64,000 nucleotides of DNA from Streptomyces sp. TLI_235 (GTDB lineage Bacteria > Actinomycetota > Actinomycetes > Streptomycetales > Streptomycetaceae). The stretch is taken from the NCBI GenBank assembly GCA_002300355.1, contig NSGV01000001.1:2046001-2110000 (forward strand). The letters run 5' to 3'. Shown here one piece after another: positions 9,450 through 17,770 of this stretch. Positions within the stretch are counted from its first letter, which is position 1, and every line of letters starts with the position of its first letter. The notes beneath the pieces are model-generated. The model was not told where the DNA came from and made no database searches. It saw only the letters and a program-made list of their open reading frames with translations. The position numbers were made by a program, and so were the translations under genes.

Positions 9450-9812
9450 ATGATCTACCATCTCGCCCCGCTGGACGACTGGCTGCGCGACCCGGGGCGG
9501 CCGTACGCGGCCGCCTCGCTGCTCACCGACGGCTTCATCCACTGCTCGGCCGACGAGCAGACGGTGCTGGCCGTCGCCAACCTGTTCTTCGCCGACACCC
9601 CCGACCCGCTGATGGCGCTGCTGATCGAGGAGAAGCTGGTCGAGCCGATGGTGAAGTGGGAGGCGCCCTCCGGCCCGCCGCCGGAGGGCGCCACGCCCGG
9701 GGTGCTGTTCCCGCACATCTACGGCCGGCTGAACCGGACGGCCGTGATCGGCCTGGAGAAGGTCGAGCGCGGTGCGGACGGCCGCTGGGAGCGCCTGCTG
9801 CCCTGGAGCTGA
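9450..9812 (+). CDS. DUF952 family protein, 120 aa
   Basis: Small cytoplasmic protein of the DUF952 family (no established reaction). Family marks are the start MIYHLA, the central DGFIHCSADEQ segment, and PHIYGRLN near the C-terminus. Length is typical. It follows the MuiA operon by 47 bp on the same strand, with only a weak ribosome-binding site, and may be read through. It converges on the LuxR-type regulator across a short hairpin. Confidence 0.9.
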   Translation: MIYHLAPLDDWLRDPGRPYAAASLLTDGFIHCSADEQTVLAVANLFFADTPDPLMALLIEEKLVEPMVKWEAPSGPPPEGATPGVLFPHIYGRLNRTAVIGLEKVERGADGRWERLLPWS

Positions 9813-9821
9813 GCCGGGCCC

Positions 9822-9838
9822 GCCCCGCCGGGCGGGGC
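9822..9838. terminator. Short bidirectional terminator
   Basis: Inverted repeat of 7 bp (GCCCCGC / GCGGGGC) with a 3-base loop in the 31-bp gap between convergent genes. Confidence 0.6.
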
Positions 9839-9843
9839 ATCGG

Positions 9844-10824
9844 TCAGAGCCAGCCGCGCTCGCGGGCCGCCATGCCCGCCTGGAAGCGGGTGGTGGCGCC
9901 GAGCTGGCGCATCAGGCTCTGCAGCCGGCGCTGCGTGGTGCGGGCGCTCCAGCCGAGCGAGCGGGCGATCGACTCGTCGGTCAGGCCCGCGGCGAGCAGG
10001 CCGAGCAGCTTGCGGTGGTCGGCCTCGGGGCCGGTGTCGGCCTCGCCGTCGCCGATCGCCGCCTGCAGGGGCACGGCGCGCTCCCACTCGGCCTCGAAGA
10101 GGGCGTCCAGGGCCTGAAGCAGCGCCGAGGGGTGGATGACGTAGGCGGCGTCCAGCACGCTGTCGCCGACGGTGATCGGGATGATCGCCATCTTGTCGTC
10201 CGACATCATCATCTTCATCGGCAGCGCGGGCCGGACCCGGGCCTCCTCGCCGTCCTCGACGCCGATGAGGATCTCCTTCTCCAGCCGCCCCGGCCAGGCC
10301 ACCGCGTCCTTGTCGTACACGGTGCGGAACCGCACGCCCGCCTTGAGCTTGGCCCGCTGGCGGGGCATCTGGGCGACCGGGTCCTGGATGTACGGCGGGC
10401 AGTCGAAGCCGCGCACCTGGTACTGGCTGGTGTCGACGAGGTGCTCCAGCCGCTGGGCGATCGCCTCGCCGCCGGTGAGCACCTCGACCGAGTGCGCCGG
10501 GTCCGTGTAGCGGGACGCCTCACGGAAGGCGTCCATCAGCCGGTGCATCTCGGCCCGCGCGCTGCGCAGCTCCGCCTCGCGGTGACCGATGAGGGTGCCG
10601 ATGGCGACGTCCGGGGCGACCGCGAGGTACCGTTCCCGGTCGACGGGGGCGCGGGTGGCCATGCCCTGCTCGGCCAACCGGTCGAGGGCGTCCTGGCTCT
10701 GCTGCAGTGTCAGGTCGCACTGCCCGGCCAGCTCCTCGGCGGTGGACTGCGGCGAGACCACCAGGGCCGCATACACCTGTCCGTCCGGCCGTCCGAGGCC
10801 GAGCGCTCCGAATGCGTCGAGCAC
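9844..10824 (-). CDS. TrmB-like/LuxR-type transcriptional regulator, 326 aa
   Basis: The N-terminal winged helix (residues about 10-75, YAALVVSPQSTAEELA) resembles TrmB/sugar-regulator domains. The middle resembles a PLD-like effector domain, and the C-terminus (about 265-326) is a LuxR-type helix-turn-helix (LLAAGLTDESIARSLGWSARTTQR). Streptomycetes have many such solo regulators; ligand and targets are unknown. The GTG at 10824 is preferred because GGAAGGAG lies just upstream and the winged helix starts there; an ATG at 10947 would add 41 residues without similarity. No operon partner. Confidence 0.83.
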   Translation of the reverse strand: MLDAFGALGLGRPDGQVYAALVVSPQSTAEELAGQCDLTLQQSQDALDRLAEQGMATRAPVDRERYLAVAPDVAIGTLIGHREAELRSARAEMHRLMDAFREASRYTDPAHSVEVLTGGEAIAQRLEHLVDTSQYQVRGFDCPPYIQDPVAQMPRQRAKLKAGVRFRTVYDKDAVAWPGRLEKEILIGVEDGEEARVRPALPMKMMMSDDKMAIIPITVGDSVLDAAYVIHPSALLQALDALFEAEWERAVPLQAAIGDGEADTGPEADHRKLLGLLAAGLTDESIARSLGWSARTTQRRLQSLMRQLGATTRFQAGMAARERGWL

Positions 10825-10970
10825 GCCGCTCCTTCCCCCATGCGGCCAGGACCCCGTGGCGCAGTTCCGCCACTCTTCGAGCCTCTGTCCGGTGGCCATC
10901 CTGCGCCACAGATCCACATGATGACAAGGCGGTGCGTCGAGGTTCACACGGGCCCCCCGCCGATGAGCCG

Positions 10971-11004
10971 GAAGGCCTCCCCGCCGTCCGGCGGGGAGGC
11001 CTTC
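10971..11004 (-). terminator. Terminator of rluB
   Basis: Perfect 15-bp stem (10971-10985 with 10990-11004) and 4-base loop, 29 bp beyond the rluB stop codon; it ends the parA-to-rluB transcription unit. Confidence 0.85.
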
Positions 11005-11032
11005 GATTCGAAGGTGCGGCGGGGGCCGATCC

Positions 11033-12328
11033 TTAGAGGCCGACCTCGCGCATCAGCTGGCCGACCTCGGGGTTGGTGAGGCGGCGCAGCCAGCCGGACT
11101 TCTGGTCGCCGAGCGCGATCGGCCCGAAGTGGGTGCGCACCAGCTTCTCCACCGGGTAGCCCATCTCGGCGAGCATCCGCCGGACGATGTGCTTGCGGCC
11201 CTCGTGGAGGGTGACCTCGACCAGGTAGTTCTTGCCGACGTTGGAGACCACCTTGAAGGAGTCCGCGCGGGCCCAGCCGTCCTCCAGCTCCACGCCCTTC
11301 GCGAGCTGCTTGCCGAGGTCGCGCGGGATCGGGCCCTGGATGGCGCACAGGTAGGTCTTGGTGACGCCGTACTTCGGGTGGGTGAGGCGGTGGGCCAGCT
11401 CGCCGTGGTTGGTGAGCAGGATGATGCCCTCGGTCTCGGTGTCGAGGCGACCGACGTGGAAGAGCCGGGTCTCGCGGTTGGTGACGTAGTCGCCGAGGCA
11501 CTGGCGGCCGTCCGGGTCCTCCATGGTGGAGACGACGCCGGCGGGCTTGTTCAGCGCGAAGAACAGGTAGGACTGGGTGGCGACGGTCAGGCCGTCCACC
11601 TTGATCTCGTCGTTCTCCGGGTCGACCCGCTTGCCCTGCTCGGTGACGCGCTTGCCGTTCACCTCGACGCGGCCCTGCTCGATGAGCTCCTCGCAGGCCC
11701 GGCGGCTGCCCATGCCGGCCCGCGCGAGCACCTTCTGCAGGCGCTCGCCCTCGGGCTCGCCGAAGGTCTTCGGGGTCTTCACGGCCGGCTTGTCGTGCCG
11801 GGCGAGCACCGCGTCCTCGATCTTGGCCTGCAGCTCCCGGGAGCGCTGCGGCTGGCGCCGCGGGTCGCCCGGGGCGCCCTGGCCCTCACGGCGGGGCTTG
11901 GGCGCCGGGCCGGGACGGCGCGCGGTGTAGCCGCTGCGGCCGGGGGTGGCGTTCGGGCCGCCGCCGTACTCGGGGCGGTCGTAGCGGCGCTCCTCGGGGC
12001 GCAGCGGGCGGTCCGGGTACCGGCGGTCGTCACGCCGGTCGTCACGCCTGTCGTCACGCCTGTCGTCGCCGCGCCGCTGCGAGGAGCCGCCGCCGTACGA
12101 CGAGCCGCCACCGTAGGAGGAGCCGCCGCTGCCGCGGCCGCCGCCGTGCGACGAGCCCCCGCCGTACGAGGAGCCGCCGCCTCCGCGGCCGCCGCCGTAC
12201 GAGCCCCCGCCGGACGAGGACCCTCCGCGTGGGCCGCCGCCGCTCCGGCCCCCGCCCTGTCCGCCGCGTCCCTGGCCTCCCCGGCCCTGGCCGCCGCTGT
12301 TGTTCCTGCCGTTGCCACTGCTGCGCAT
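11033..12328 (-). CDS. rluB: RluB-type 23S rRNA pseudouridine synthase with long Gly/Arg-rich N-terminal tail (431 aa)
   Basis: The C-terminal ~245 residues are a standard RsuA/RluB-family enzyme: S4 RNA-binding domain (about 190-250, ERLQKVLARAGMGSRRACEE) and a catalytic domain with the GRLDTETEG motif, whose Asp is the catalytic residue. By family and position it should make a pseudouridine in 23S rRNA domain V. The first ~150 residues are low complexity: RGGQG repeats, several copies of GSSYGGG, then four RRDD units and an Arg/Pro-rich linker. The start is ATG 12328 (a TTG codon directly precedes it); no good SD is seen. It is the last gene of the parA-RHH-scpA-scpB-rluB cluster. Confidence 0.93.
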   Translation of the reverse strand: MRSSGNGRNNSGGQGRGGQGRGGQGGGRSGGGPRGGSSSGGGSYGGGRGGGGSSYGGGSSHGGGRGSGGSSYGGGSSYGGGSSQRRGDDRRDDRRDDRRDDRRYPDRPLRPEERRYDRPEYGGGPNATPGRSGYTARRPGPAPKPRREGQGAPGDPRRQPQRSRELQAKIEDAVLARHDKPAVKTPKTFGEPEGERLQKVLARAGMGSRRACEELIEQGRVEVNGKRVTEQGKRVDPENDEIKVDGLTVATQSYLFFALNKPAGVVSTMEDPDGRQCLGDYVTNRETRLFHVGRLDTETEGIILLTNHGELAHRLTHPKYGVTKTYLCAIQGPIPRDLGKQLAKGVELEDGWARADSFKVVSNVGKNYLVEVTLHEGRKHIVRRMLAEMGYPVEKLVRTHFGPIALGDQKSGWLRRLTNPEVGQLMREVGL

Positions 12329-12414
12329 CAAAATGTCCGTACGTCGTGTCCGTCGTGGGAGTGCGTGTCGTGCCGGCCGACCTCACCGCCCCCTCACCGA
12401 TCGGACGCGGACCG

Positions 12415-13386
12415 TCAGGCGTTCTCGCCGTCGGCCGCGCGGGCGGCAGCCACCGCCTCCGCGATCATCGTGCCCTCGAGGGACTCCGCTTCCACGTCGT
12501 CGACCTCGGGCAGGAAGGGCGCGAGCTCGGGCAGCTCGTCCAGGCCTCGCAGCCCTGTCCGTTCCAGGAAGTAGTTCGTCGTCCGATACAGGATCGCACC
12601 TGTTTCGGGCTCGGAGCCGGTCTCTTCCACCAGTCCTCGCTGTACCAGGGTACGCATCACGCCGTCACAGTTCACACCGCGTACGGCGGAGACCCGGCTG
12701 CGCGACACCGGCTGGCGGTAGGCGACCACCGCGAGCGTCTCCAGCGCGGCCTGGGTGAGGCGGGCCTGTTGGCCGTCCAGCACGTAGCGGTCGACGGCGG
12801 GCGCGCAGTCGGCCCGGGTGTAGAAACGCCAGCCGCCGGCGACGTTCCGCAGGTCGAAGCCGCGGCCCTGGGCGGTGTACTCGGCGGCGAGTTCCCGCAG
12901 CGCGGCGGCGACCTCGGCCCGCGGCCGTTCCAGGACGGCTGCGAGGTGCGTCTCGGTGGCGGGCTCGTCGACGACCATGAGGATCGCCTCCAGGGCGGCG
13001 CGCAGCGGCACGCCGGTGCCGGTGGCCTCCTCGGGCAGCTCCGGTTCCGGCTCGGGCTCCGGCTCGGGGACGGGCAGCGGGGCGGGGTCGGGCATCGGTT
13101 CGGGCTCGGAGGTGTCCGCGGCCGGCTCCGCCGCGGGGCCGGGGATGTACGGCCGCTCCGGGGCGGCCTCCACGGCCGGAGCGGCTCCCGCGCCCGGGGC
13201 GGTCCCGGTGCCCGGCGCGGGCGCCGCCTGCGCCCCGGTGGGGGCGGCCTCGGCCCGGGGTGCGGCGCCGTCTGCGGCGTGCTCCGGCTGCTCGGGGCCG
13301 TACGCGGGCTCCAGCCACTCGTCGGGGCGGGTCTGGCCGGGGAGGCCGAGGGTGCGCCGGGAGGGGCGCGGCTGCTCACCGTTCAC
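12415..13386 (-). CDS. scpB: Segregation and condensation protein B, 323 aa
   Basis: ScpB dimers bind the ScpA kleisin in the SMC condensin that compacts and segregates the chromosome. The winged-helix pair covers residues about 125-290, with family motifs AALEAILMVVDEP and RLTQAALETLAVVAYRQP. The first ~122 residues are a Pro/Ala/Glu-rich disordered extension, longer than in most bacteria. The GTG start overlaps the scpA stop by four bases (GTGA), indicating translational coupling. rluB follows by about 86 bp. Confidence 0.95.
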   Translation of the reverse strand: MNGEQPRPSRRTLGLPGQTRPDEWLEPAYGPEQPEHAADGAAPRAEAAPTGAQAAPAPGTGTAPGAGAAPAVEAAPERPYIPGPAAEPAADTSEPEPMPDPAPLPVPEPEPEPEPELPEEATGTGVPLRAALEAILMVVDEPATETHLAAVLERPRAEVAAALRELAAEYTAQGRGFDLRNVAGGWRFYTRADCAPAVDRYVLDGQQARLTQAALETLAVVAYRQPVSRSRVSAVRGVNCDGVMRTLVQRGLVEETGSEPETGAILYRTTNYFLERTGLRGLDELPELAPFLPEVDDVEAESLEGTMIAEAVAAARAADGENA

Positions 13387-14276
13387 TGCCGTTCTCCGTC
13401 CTTGCCGCGACCGTCCGCGCCCTCGCCGGGCGGGCGGTCGAACTCGTCGGTCACCTCGACGCGCAGTCCGGTGTCGGCGACCCAGTGCACCAGCAGCTCG
13501 CCCAGCGCGTCCGGCTGCTCGAAGTCGAGCACCTTCTCCCGGTACAGCTCCAGCAGGGCCAGGAAGCGGGCCACCACCACCAGCGTGTTGTCGGCGTCCT
13601 CCACCAGCCTGCCGAAGGTCGCGCTGCCGAGCGCGGTGAGCCGGTCGACGACGACCTCGGCCTGCTCGCGGACGCTCACCGGCGGGGTGTGGATGTGGTC
13701 GACGTAGACCACCGGTTTCGGCTTCGGCGCCGTCGCCCGGGCGGCCAGCCTGGCCAGCCCCTCCGGGCCGATGGTGATCACCACCTCGGGCAGCAGCAGC
13801 GCGTGGTGCGGCTCCAGGCCGACCGAGCGTGGGCGCGTCAGCTGTTCGGCGGCCCAGCGCTCGGCGAACAGGGCGGCCGCCTGCTTGTAGGCGCGGTACT
13901 GCAGCAGCCGGGCGAAGAGCAGGTCGCGGGCCTCCAGGAGGGCGAGGTCCTCCTCGTCCTCGATCTCGGCGGCGGGCAGCAGCCGGGCCGCCTTGAGGTC
14001 GAGCAGGGTGGCGGCGACCACCAGGAACTCGGTCGCCGCGTCGAGGTCCCAGTCGGGGCCCATCGCCCGGATGTGCGCGGCGAACTCGTCGGTGACCCTG
14101 GAGAGCGCCACCTCGGTGACGTCCAGGCGGTGCTTGGCGATCAGGCTGAGCAGGAGGTCGAACGGGCCCTCGAAGTTGTCCAGCCGCACCCGGAAGCCGC
14201 CGCGCTCCTCGCCCGGCCCGGCGTGGGCCGGGGCGGCGGGGGCGGCCGGGTCGGGGGGCTCGGGCACGCTCGTCAT
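13383..14276 (-). CDS. scpA: Segregation and condensation protein A (kleisin), 297 aa
   Basis: Kleisin subunit bridging the SMC heads. The N-terminal SMC-neck-binding motif FRVRLDNFEGPFDLLLSLI is at about residues 28-46, and the C-terminal winged helix with LALLELYREKVLDFEQ is near the end. The ATG at 14276 is chosen; an in-frame GTG at 14333 would add 19 Pro/Gly-rich residues and has no SD. The smc gene itself is not in this window. scpB is translationally coupled. Confidence 0.95.
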   Translation of the reverse strand: MTSVPEPPDPAAPAAPAHAGPGEERGGFRVRLDNFEGPFDLLLSLIAKHRLDVTEVALSRVTDEFAAHIRAMGPDWDLDAATEFLVVAATLLDLKAARLLPAAEIEDEEDLALLEARDLLFARLLQYRAYKQAAALFAERWAAEQLTRPRSVGLEPHHALLLPEVVITIGPEGLARLAARATAPKPKPVVYVDHIHTPPVSVREQAEVVVDRLTALGSATFGRLVEDADNTLVVVARFLALLELYREKVLDFEQPDALGELLVHWVADTGLRVEVTDEFDRPPGEGADGRGKDGERQ

Positions 14277-14400
14277 GACCGGTCCATCTTCACCCGGTCC
14301 GGGCGCCGCGCCACCCCCCGGGGCGCCCGACACGCCCGCGCCCGGGTCCGGCCGGCGCCCGGTCGGGCCGGAAGAGGCCCGCTGGGGCCCGCTGGGGCCC

Positions 14401-14886
14401 TCAGCGGCCGCGCAGCCGCCGCACCAGGATGCTGGCCTCGCCCCGCTGCTCCAGGTCGGCCAGGACGACGGCGATGGCCTCCCGCACGACCCGGCCGCGG
14501 TCCACGGCCAGGCCGTGCTCGCCGCGCAGGACGAGCCGGGCGTGCTCCAGGTCCATCAGCTCCTCGGCGGAGACGTAGACCGTGATCTTCTCGTCGTGCC
14601 GTTCGCGGCCGGTGGGCCGGCGGGCGGCGCGGCTGCGCGGGCGGGGCCGGCGGGCGGCCTCGGCCTGCTCCTCGACGGCGTGCCGGCGGGCGGCCTCGGC
14701 GGGCGGCTGGCCCTGGGCGGCCTCGGTGGCGGCCCCGTCGGCGCCGACGGCTTCACCGGCGGCTGCGGGCTGCTCGGCAGGCCGGGCGGTCTCCGGTCTG
14801 GGCGCCTCGGCCGGCCGGCCCAGCGAGGGCGACAGGGCCATCCCCCCGGTGGTCCGGAACAGCTCGTCGGCTCCCGGGAGACTCAC
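14401..14886 (-). CDS. Ribbon-helix-helix-like protein coupled to ParA (161 aa)
   Basis: No named family recognised. The N-terminal ~95 residues are an Ala/Glu/Pro-rich disordered arm with a hydrophobic start (SLPGADELF). The C-terminal ~60 residues read as one beta strand (KITVYVS) and two helices (AEELMDLEHARLVLRGEH and RVVREAIAVVLADLE), the Arc/MetJ/CopG ribbon-helix-helix plan. The GTG start overlaps the parA-like stop by four bases (GTGA), so the two are co-translated. ParA ATPases of plasmids are often paired with RHH centromere-binding proteins, so a DNA-binding partner role is inferred. scpA follows by 124 bp. Confidence 0.8.
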   Translation of the reverse strand: MSLPGADELFRTTGGMALSPSLGRPAEAPRPETARPAEQPAAAGEAVGADGAATEAAQGQPPAEAARRHAVEEQAEAARRPRPRSRAARRPTGRERHDEKITVYVSAEELMDLEHARLVLRGEHGLAVDRGRVVREAIAVVLADLEQRGEASILVRRLRGR

Positions 14887-16040
14887 TCGGCGGGGCGGCA
14901 CCGGTCGAGCACCTCCCTGGCGAGCTGGCGGTAGGCGGCGGCGCCGACCGAGTTGGTCGCGTACGTGGTGATCGGCTCGCCGGCCACGGTGGTCTCGGGG
15001 AACCTGACGGTACGTCCGATGACGGTGTGGAAGACGTGGTCGCCGAAGGCCTCGACCACCCGGGCGAGCACCTCGCGGCTGTGCACCGTACGGGAGTCGT
15101 ACATGGTGGCGAGGATGCCGTCGAGGCGCAGGTCCGGGTTGAGCCGCTCGCAGACCTTCTCGATGGTCTCGGTGAGCAGCGCGACGCCGCGCAGGGCGAA
15201 GAACTCGCACTCCAGCGGGACGATGACGCTGTGAGCCGCCGTCAGGGCGTTGACGGTGAGCAGGCCGAGCGACGGCTGGCAGTCGATGATGACGTAGTCG
15301 TAGTCGGGCAGCAGCGGCTTGAGGGCGCGGGCGAGCGCGGACTCGCGGGCGACCTCGCTGACCAGCTGTACCTCGGCGGCCGACAGGTCGATGTTGGACG
15401 GCAGCAGGTCCATGCCGGGGACGGCGGTCTTCAGCAGGACCTCATCGGCCGTCAGGCCCCGCTCCATGAGCAGGTTGTAGACGGTGACGTCGAGTTCCAT
15501 CGGGTTCACGCCGAGGCCGACGGAGAGGGCGCCCTGCGGGTCGAAGTCGACGAGCAGCACCCGGCGGCCGTACTCGGCCAGCGCGGCACCCAGGTTGATG
15601 GTCGACGTGGTCTTGCCGACGCCGCCCTTCTGGTTGCACATGGCGATGATCTGCGCGGGACCGTGCTCGGCCACCGGCGCGGGGATCGGGAAGTACGGCA
15701 GCGGACGGCCGGTGGGGCCGACCCGCTCGCGGCGCTGCCGGGCGGCGTCGGGGGCCAGCGTGGCGGCGTACTCCGGGTCCGGCTCGTACTCGGCGTCCGG
15801 GTCCTCGTAGGGGCCGTAGCCCAGGTCGGCGTAGGAGAGGCCGTAGGCGCCGAGCTCGGCGTCGTAGTCGACGCCGGTCGTGGCGCTGCTCTGGCGGGCC
15901 TCGAAGGTGCGGACCGCGACCGAGCCGATCTCTGCCGTACCCACCGTCGCCGGCCGCGCGTACTCGTCGTTCGGCTGTCCGGCGGCGAGCTCCGCCAGTC
16001 CTGGCTGACCACCCCCGGGAGCAAATGTCGACTCATTCAC
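14883..16040 (-). CDS. ParA/Soj-family ATPase with N-terminal extension, 385 aa
   Basis: The deviant Walker A KGGVGKTT is near residues 140-147, followed by the DFDPQG switch and DCQPSLG Walker B, giving a complete ParA ATPase. The first ~125 residues are an acidic, Tyr/Pro-rich extension (DLGYGPYEDPD) absent from classical Soj. The GTG start at 16040 has AAGGAGGT about ten bases upstream. This is not the oriC-linked parAB; it matches the ParA-like gene next to scpAB in mycobacteria (Rv1708, from memory), whose role is poorly defined. It is coupled to the RHH gene and heads the scpAB-rluB cluster. Confidence 0.93.
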   Translation of the reverse strand: MNESTFAPGGGQPGLAELAAGQPNDEYARPATVGTAEIGSVAVRTFEARQSSATTGVDYDAELGAYGLSYADLGYGPYEDPDAEYEPDPEYAATLAPDAARQRRERVGPTGRPLPYFPIPAPVAEHGPAQIIAMCNQKGGVGKTTSTINLGAALAEYGRRVLLVDFDPQGALSVGLGVNPMELDVTVYNLLMERGLTADEVLLKTAVPGMDLLPSNIDLSAAEVQLVSEVARESALARALKPLLPDYDYVIIDCQPSLGLLTVNALTAAHSVIVPLECEFFALRGVALLTETIEKVCERLNPDLRLDGILATMYDSRTVHSREVLARVVEAFGDHVFHTVIGRTVRFPETTVAGEPITTYATNSVGAAAYRQLAREVLDRCRPAE

Positions 16041-16361
16041 AAGTCGTCTTACCTCCTTGGGCTTCCAGGACTCTATGTCGATACGTCAGCGTGGCAGCAT
16101 GCCGACGGTTTGCGACTCTAGGCCGTTCCAGGCGTTCGCAGCAACACAATCCACGGTAGTCGGCACGATGTGTCGGCTCCCCGACCGCCCGCTGTCAAGG
16201 CTTGCGCCGGCCGAGAACCCTCACGTTTCCGGGTTCGTCGCGTGCCCGGGCGGCGTGACCCGGGGTGACCGGATCCGCAGGGCGGGTGACACGTCGCACA
16301 TGAATTGACATCGCCCGTCCACCGTTCGGTCACCGCACCGACGGCGTGCGGGCGCGCCGAA
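16041..16361. other. Non-coding spacer between the parA-like operon and the ald terminator
   Basis: About 320 bp holding the parA promoter region and nothing else I can identify. Short open frames here lack ribosome-binding sites. Confidence 0.6.
16115..16144 (-). promoter_or_regulatory. Candidate promoter of the parA-like operon
   Basis: On the minus strand TTGCTG (16144-16139) and TAGAGT (16120-16115) are 18 bases apart, close to the Streptomyces HrdB pattern, about 75 bases upstream of the GTG. A second TAGAGT-like box lies closer to the gene (around 16071-16076). No other open frame is credible in 16041-16361. Confidence 0.4.
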
Positions 16362-16392
16362 GCCCCCGACCTGGGGGCACCAGGTCGGGGGC
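16362..16392 (-). terminator. Terminator of ald
   Basis: Perfect 13-bp inverted repeat (GCCCCCGACCTGG and its complement) with a 5-base loop, 20 bp past the ald stop codon. Confidence 0.85.
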
Positions 16393-16411
16393 GTCAGAGG
16401 ATGGCGGTGCG

Positions 16412-17527
16412 TCAGGCGAGCACGCTGTCCAGGGAGACGGACTCCAGGTCGAAGGCGTCGGCGACGGCCTTGTAGGTGATCTGGCCCTCGTGCACGTTCA
16501 GGCCCTTGGCCAGCGCGGCGTCGCGGCGCAGGGCCTCCTTCCAACCACGGTTGGCCAGCTCGACGATGTACGGCAGCGTCGCGTTGGTGAGCGCGTAGGT
16601 GGAGGTGTTCGGGACGGCGCCCGGCATGTTGGCCACGCAGTAGAAGACCGAGTTGTGGACCTGGAAGGTCGGCTCGGCGTGCGTGGTCGCCTTCGAGTCC
16701 TCGAAGCAGCCGCCCTGGTCGATCGCGATGTCGACGAGCACGGAGCCGGGCTTCATGCGGGAGACCAGCTCGTTGGTGACGAGCTTCGGGGCCTTGGCGC
16801 CCGGGATCAGCACCGCGCCGATCACCAGGTCGGCCTCGAGGACGGCCTTCTCCAGCTCGAAGGCGTTGGAGGCGATGGCCTTCACCTTGGTGCCGAAGAC
16901 CCGGTCGGCCTCGCGCAGCTTGTTGATGTCGCGGTCGAGCAGGGTCACGTCGTAGCCCATGCCGATGGCGATGGTCGCCGCGTGCCAGCCGGAGACGCCG
17001 CCGCCGATGACGACGCACTTCGCCGGGTGGGTGCCGGGCACGCCGCCGGGGAGCACGCCGCGGCCGCCGGCCGGGCGCATCAGGTGGTACGAGCCGACCT
17101 GCGGGGCCAGCCGGCCCGCGACCTCGGACATCGGGGCGAGCAGCGGGAGGGCGCCGTTGGCGAGCTGCACGGTCTCGTAGGCGATCGCGGTGGTGCCGGA
17201 GGCGAGCAGCGCCTCGGTGCCGGCGCGGTCGGCCGCCAGGTGCAGGTAGGTGAAGACGGTCTGGCCCTTGCGGAGGCGGTGGTACTCCTCGGCGATGGGC
17301 TCCTTCACCTTCAGCAGGAGGTCTGCGGTCTCCCACACCTCGTCTGCCGTGGGGAGGATGGTGGCGCCGGCGGCCACGTACTCCTCGTTGGGGATCGAGG
17401 AGCCGAGACCGGCGTTGTCCTCGATGAAGACCTCGTGTCCGTTGCGGACGAGCTCATGCACGCCGGCGGGCGTGATGGCCACGCGGTACTCGTGGTTCTT
17501 GACCTCGCGGGGGATGCCGACCTTCAC
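16412..17527 (-). CDS. ald: Alanine dehydrogenase, 371 aa
   Basis: NAD-dependent L-alanine/pyruvate interconversion. It starts at the family N-terminus (MKVGIPREVKNHEYRVA) with GTG 17527 and has exactly the usual length. The Rossmann GGGVSGWHAA motif is near residue 170 and the MSEVAG segment is present. The gene stands alone, with its own terminator and a relatively A+T-rich upstream region holding an Lrp/AsnC-like palindrome. In mycobacteria ald is controlled by the Lrp-family AldR; no such regulator is encoded here. Confidence 0.97.
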   Translation of the reverse strand: MKVGIPREVKNHEYRVAITPAGVHELVRNGHEVFIEDNAGLGSSIPNEEYVAAGATILPTADEVWETADLLLKVKEPIAEEYHRLRKGQTVFTYLHLAADRAGTEALLASGTTAIAYETVQLANGALPLLAPMSEVAGRLAPQVGSYHLMRPAGGRGVLPGGVPGTHPAKCVVIGGGVSGWHAATIAIGMGYDVTLLDRDINKLREADRVFGTKVKAIASNAFELEKAVLEADLVIGAVLIPGAKAPKLVTNELVSRMKPGSVLVDIAIDQGGCFEDSKATTHAEPTFQVHNSVFYCVANMPGAVPNTSTYALTNATLPYIVELANRGWKEALRRDAALAKGLNVHEGQITYKAVADAFDLESVSLDSVLA

Positions 17528-17681
17528 GGCTAAACACGTCCCTCTTGCCTGGGGGTCCCGGCCGGGGAAAGACCGGCGGGCGGCGCGCACGGGGAAGGCC
17601 TCCGGAGAGCACCGGGGCACGGATCGCTGCGCGACTGCTGTCGAGTGTAATGAAGCCCAGCGGATCCGTCAGCCTTCCAAA

Positions 17682-17694
17682 CTGAATAAATCAG
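17682..17694. promoter_or_regulatory. Candidate Lrp/AsnC-type operator upstream of ald
   Basis: CTGAATAAATCAG is a palindrome with an A/T-rich centre, about 155 bp upstream of the ald start, in the spacer between ald and the STAND gene. It resembles Lrp-family operators. The call rests on pattern only. Confidence 0.35.
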
Positions 17695-17770
17695 CTGGAC
17701 TCATTGGCAGGTTCGTAGGCTTGCGCCGCGATCCTATGGCCAAAGGCCTCCGACTACCGCATATCAGACA

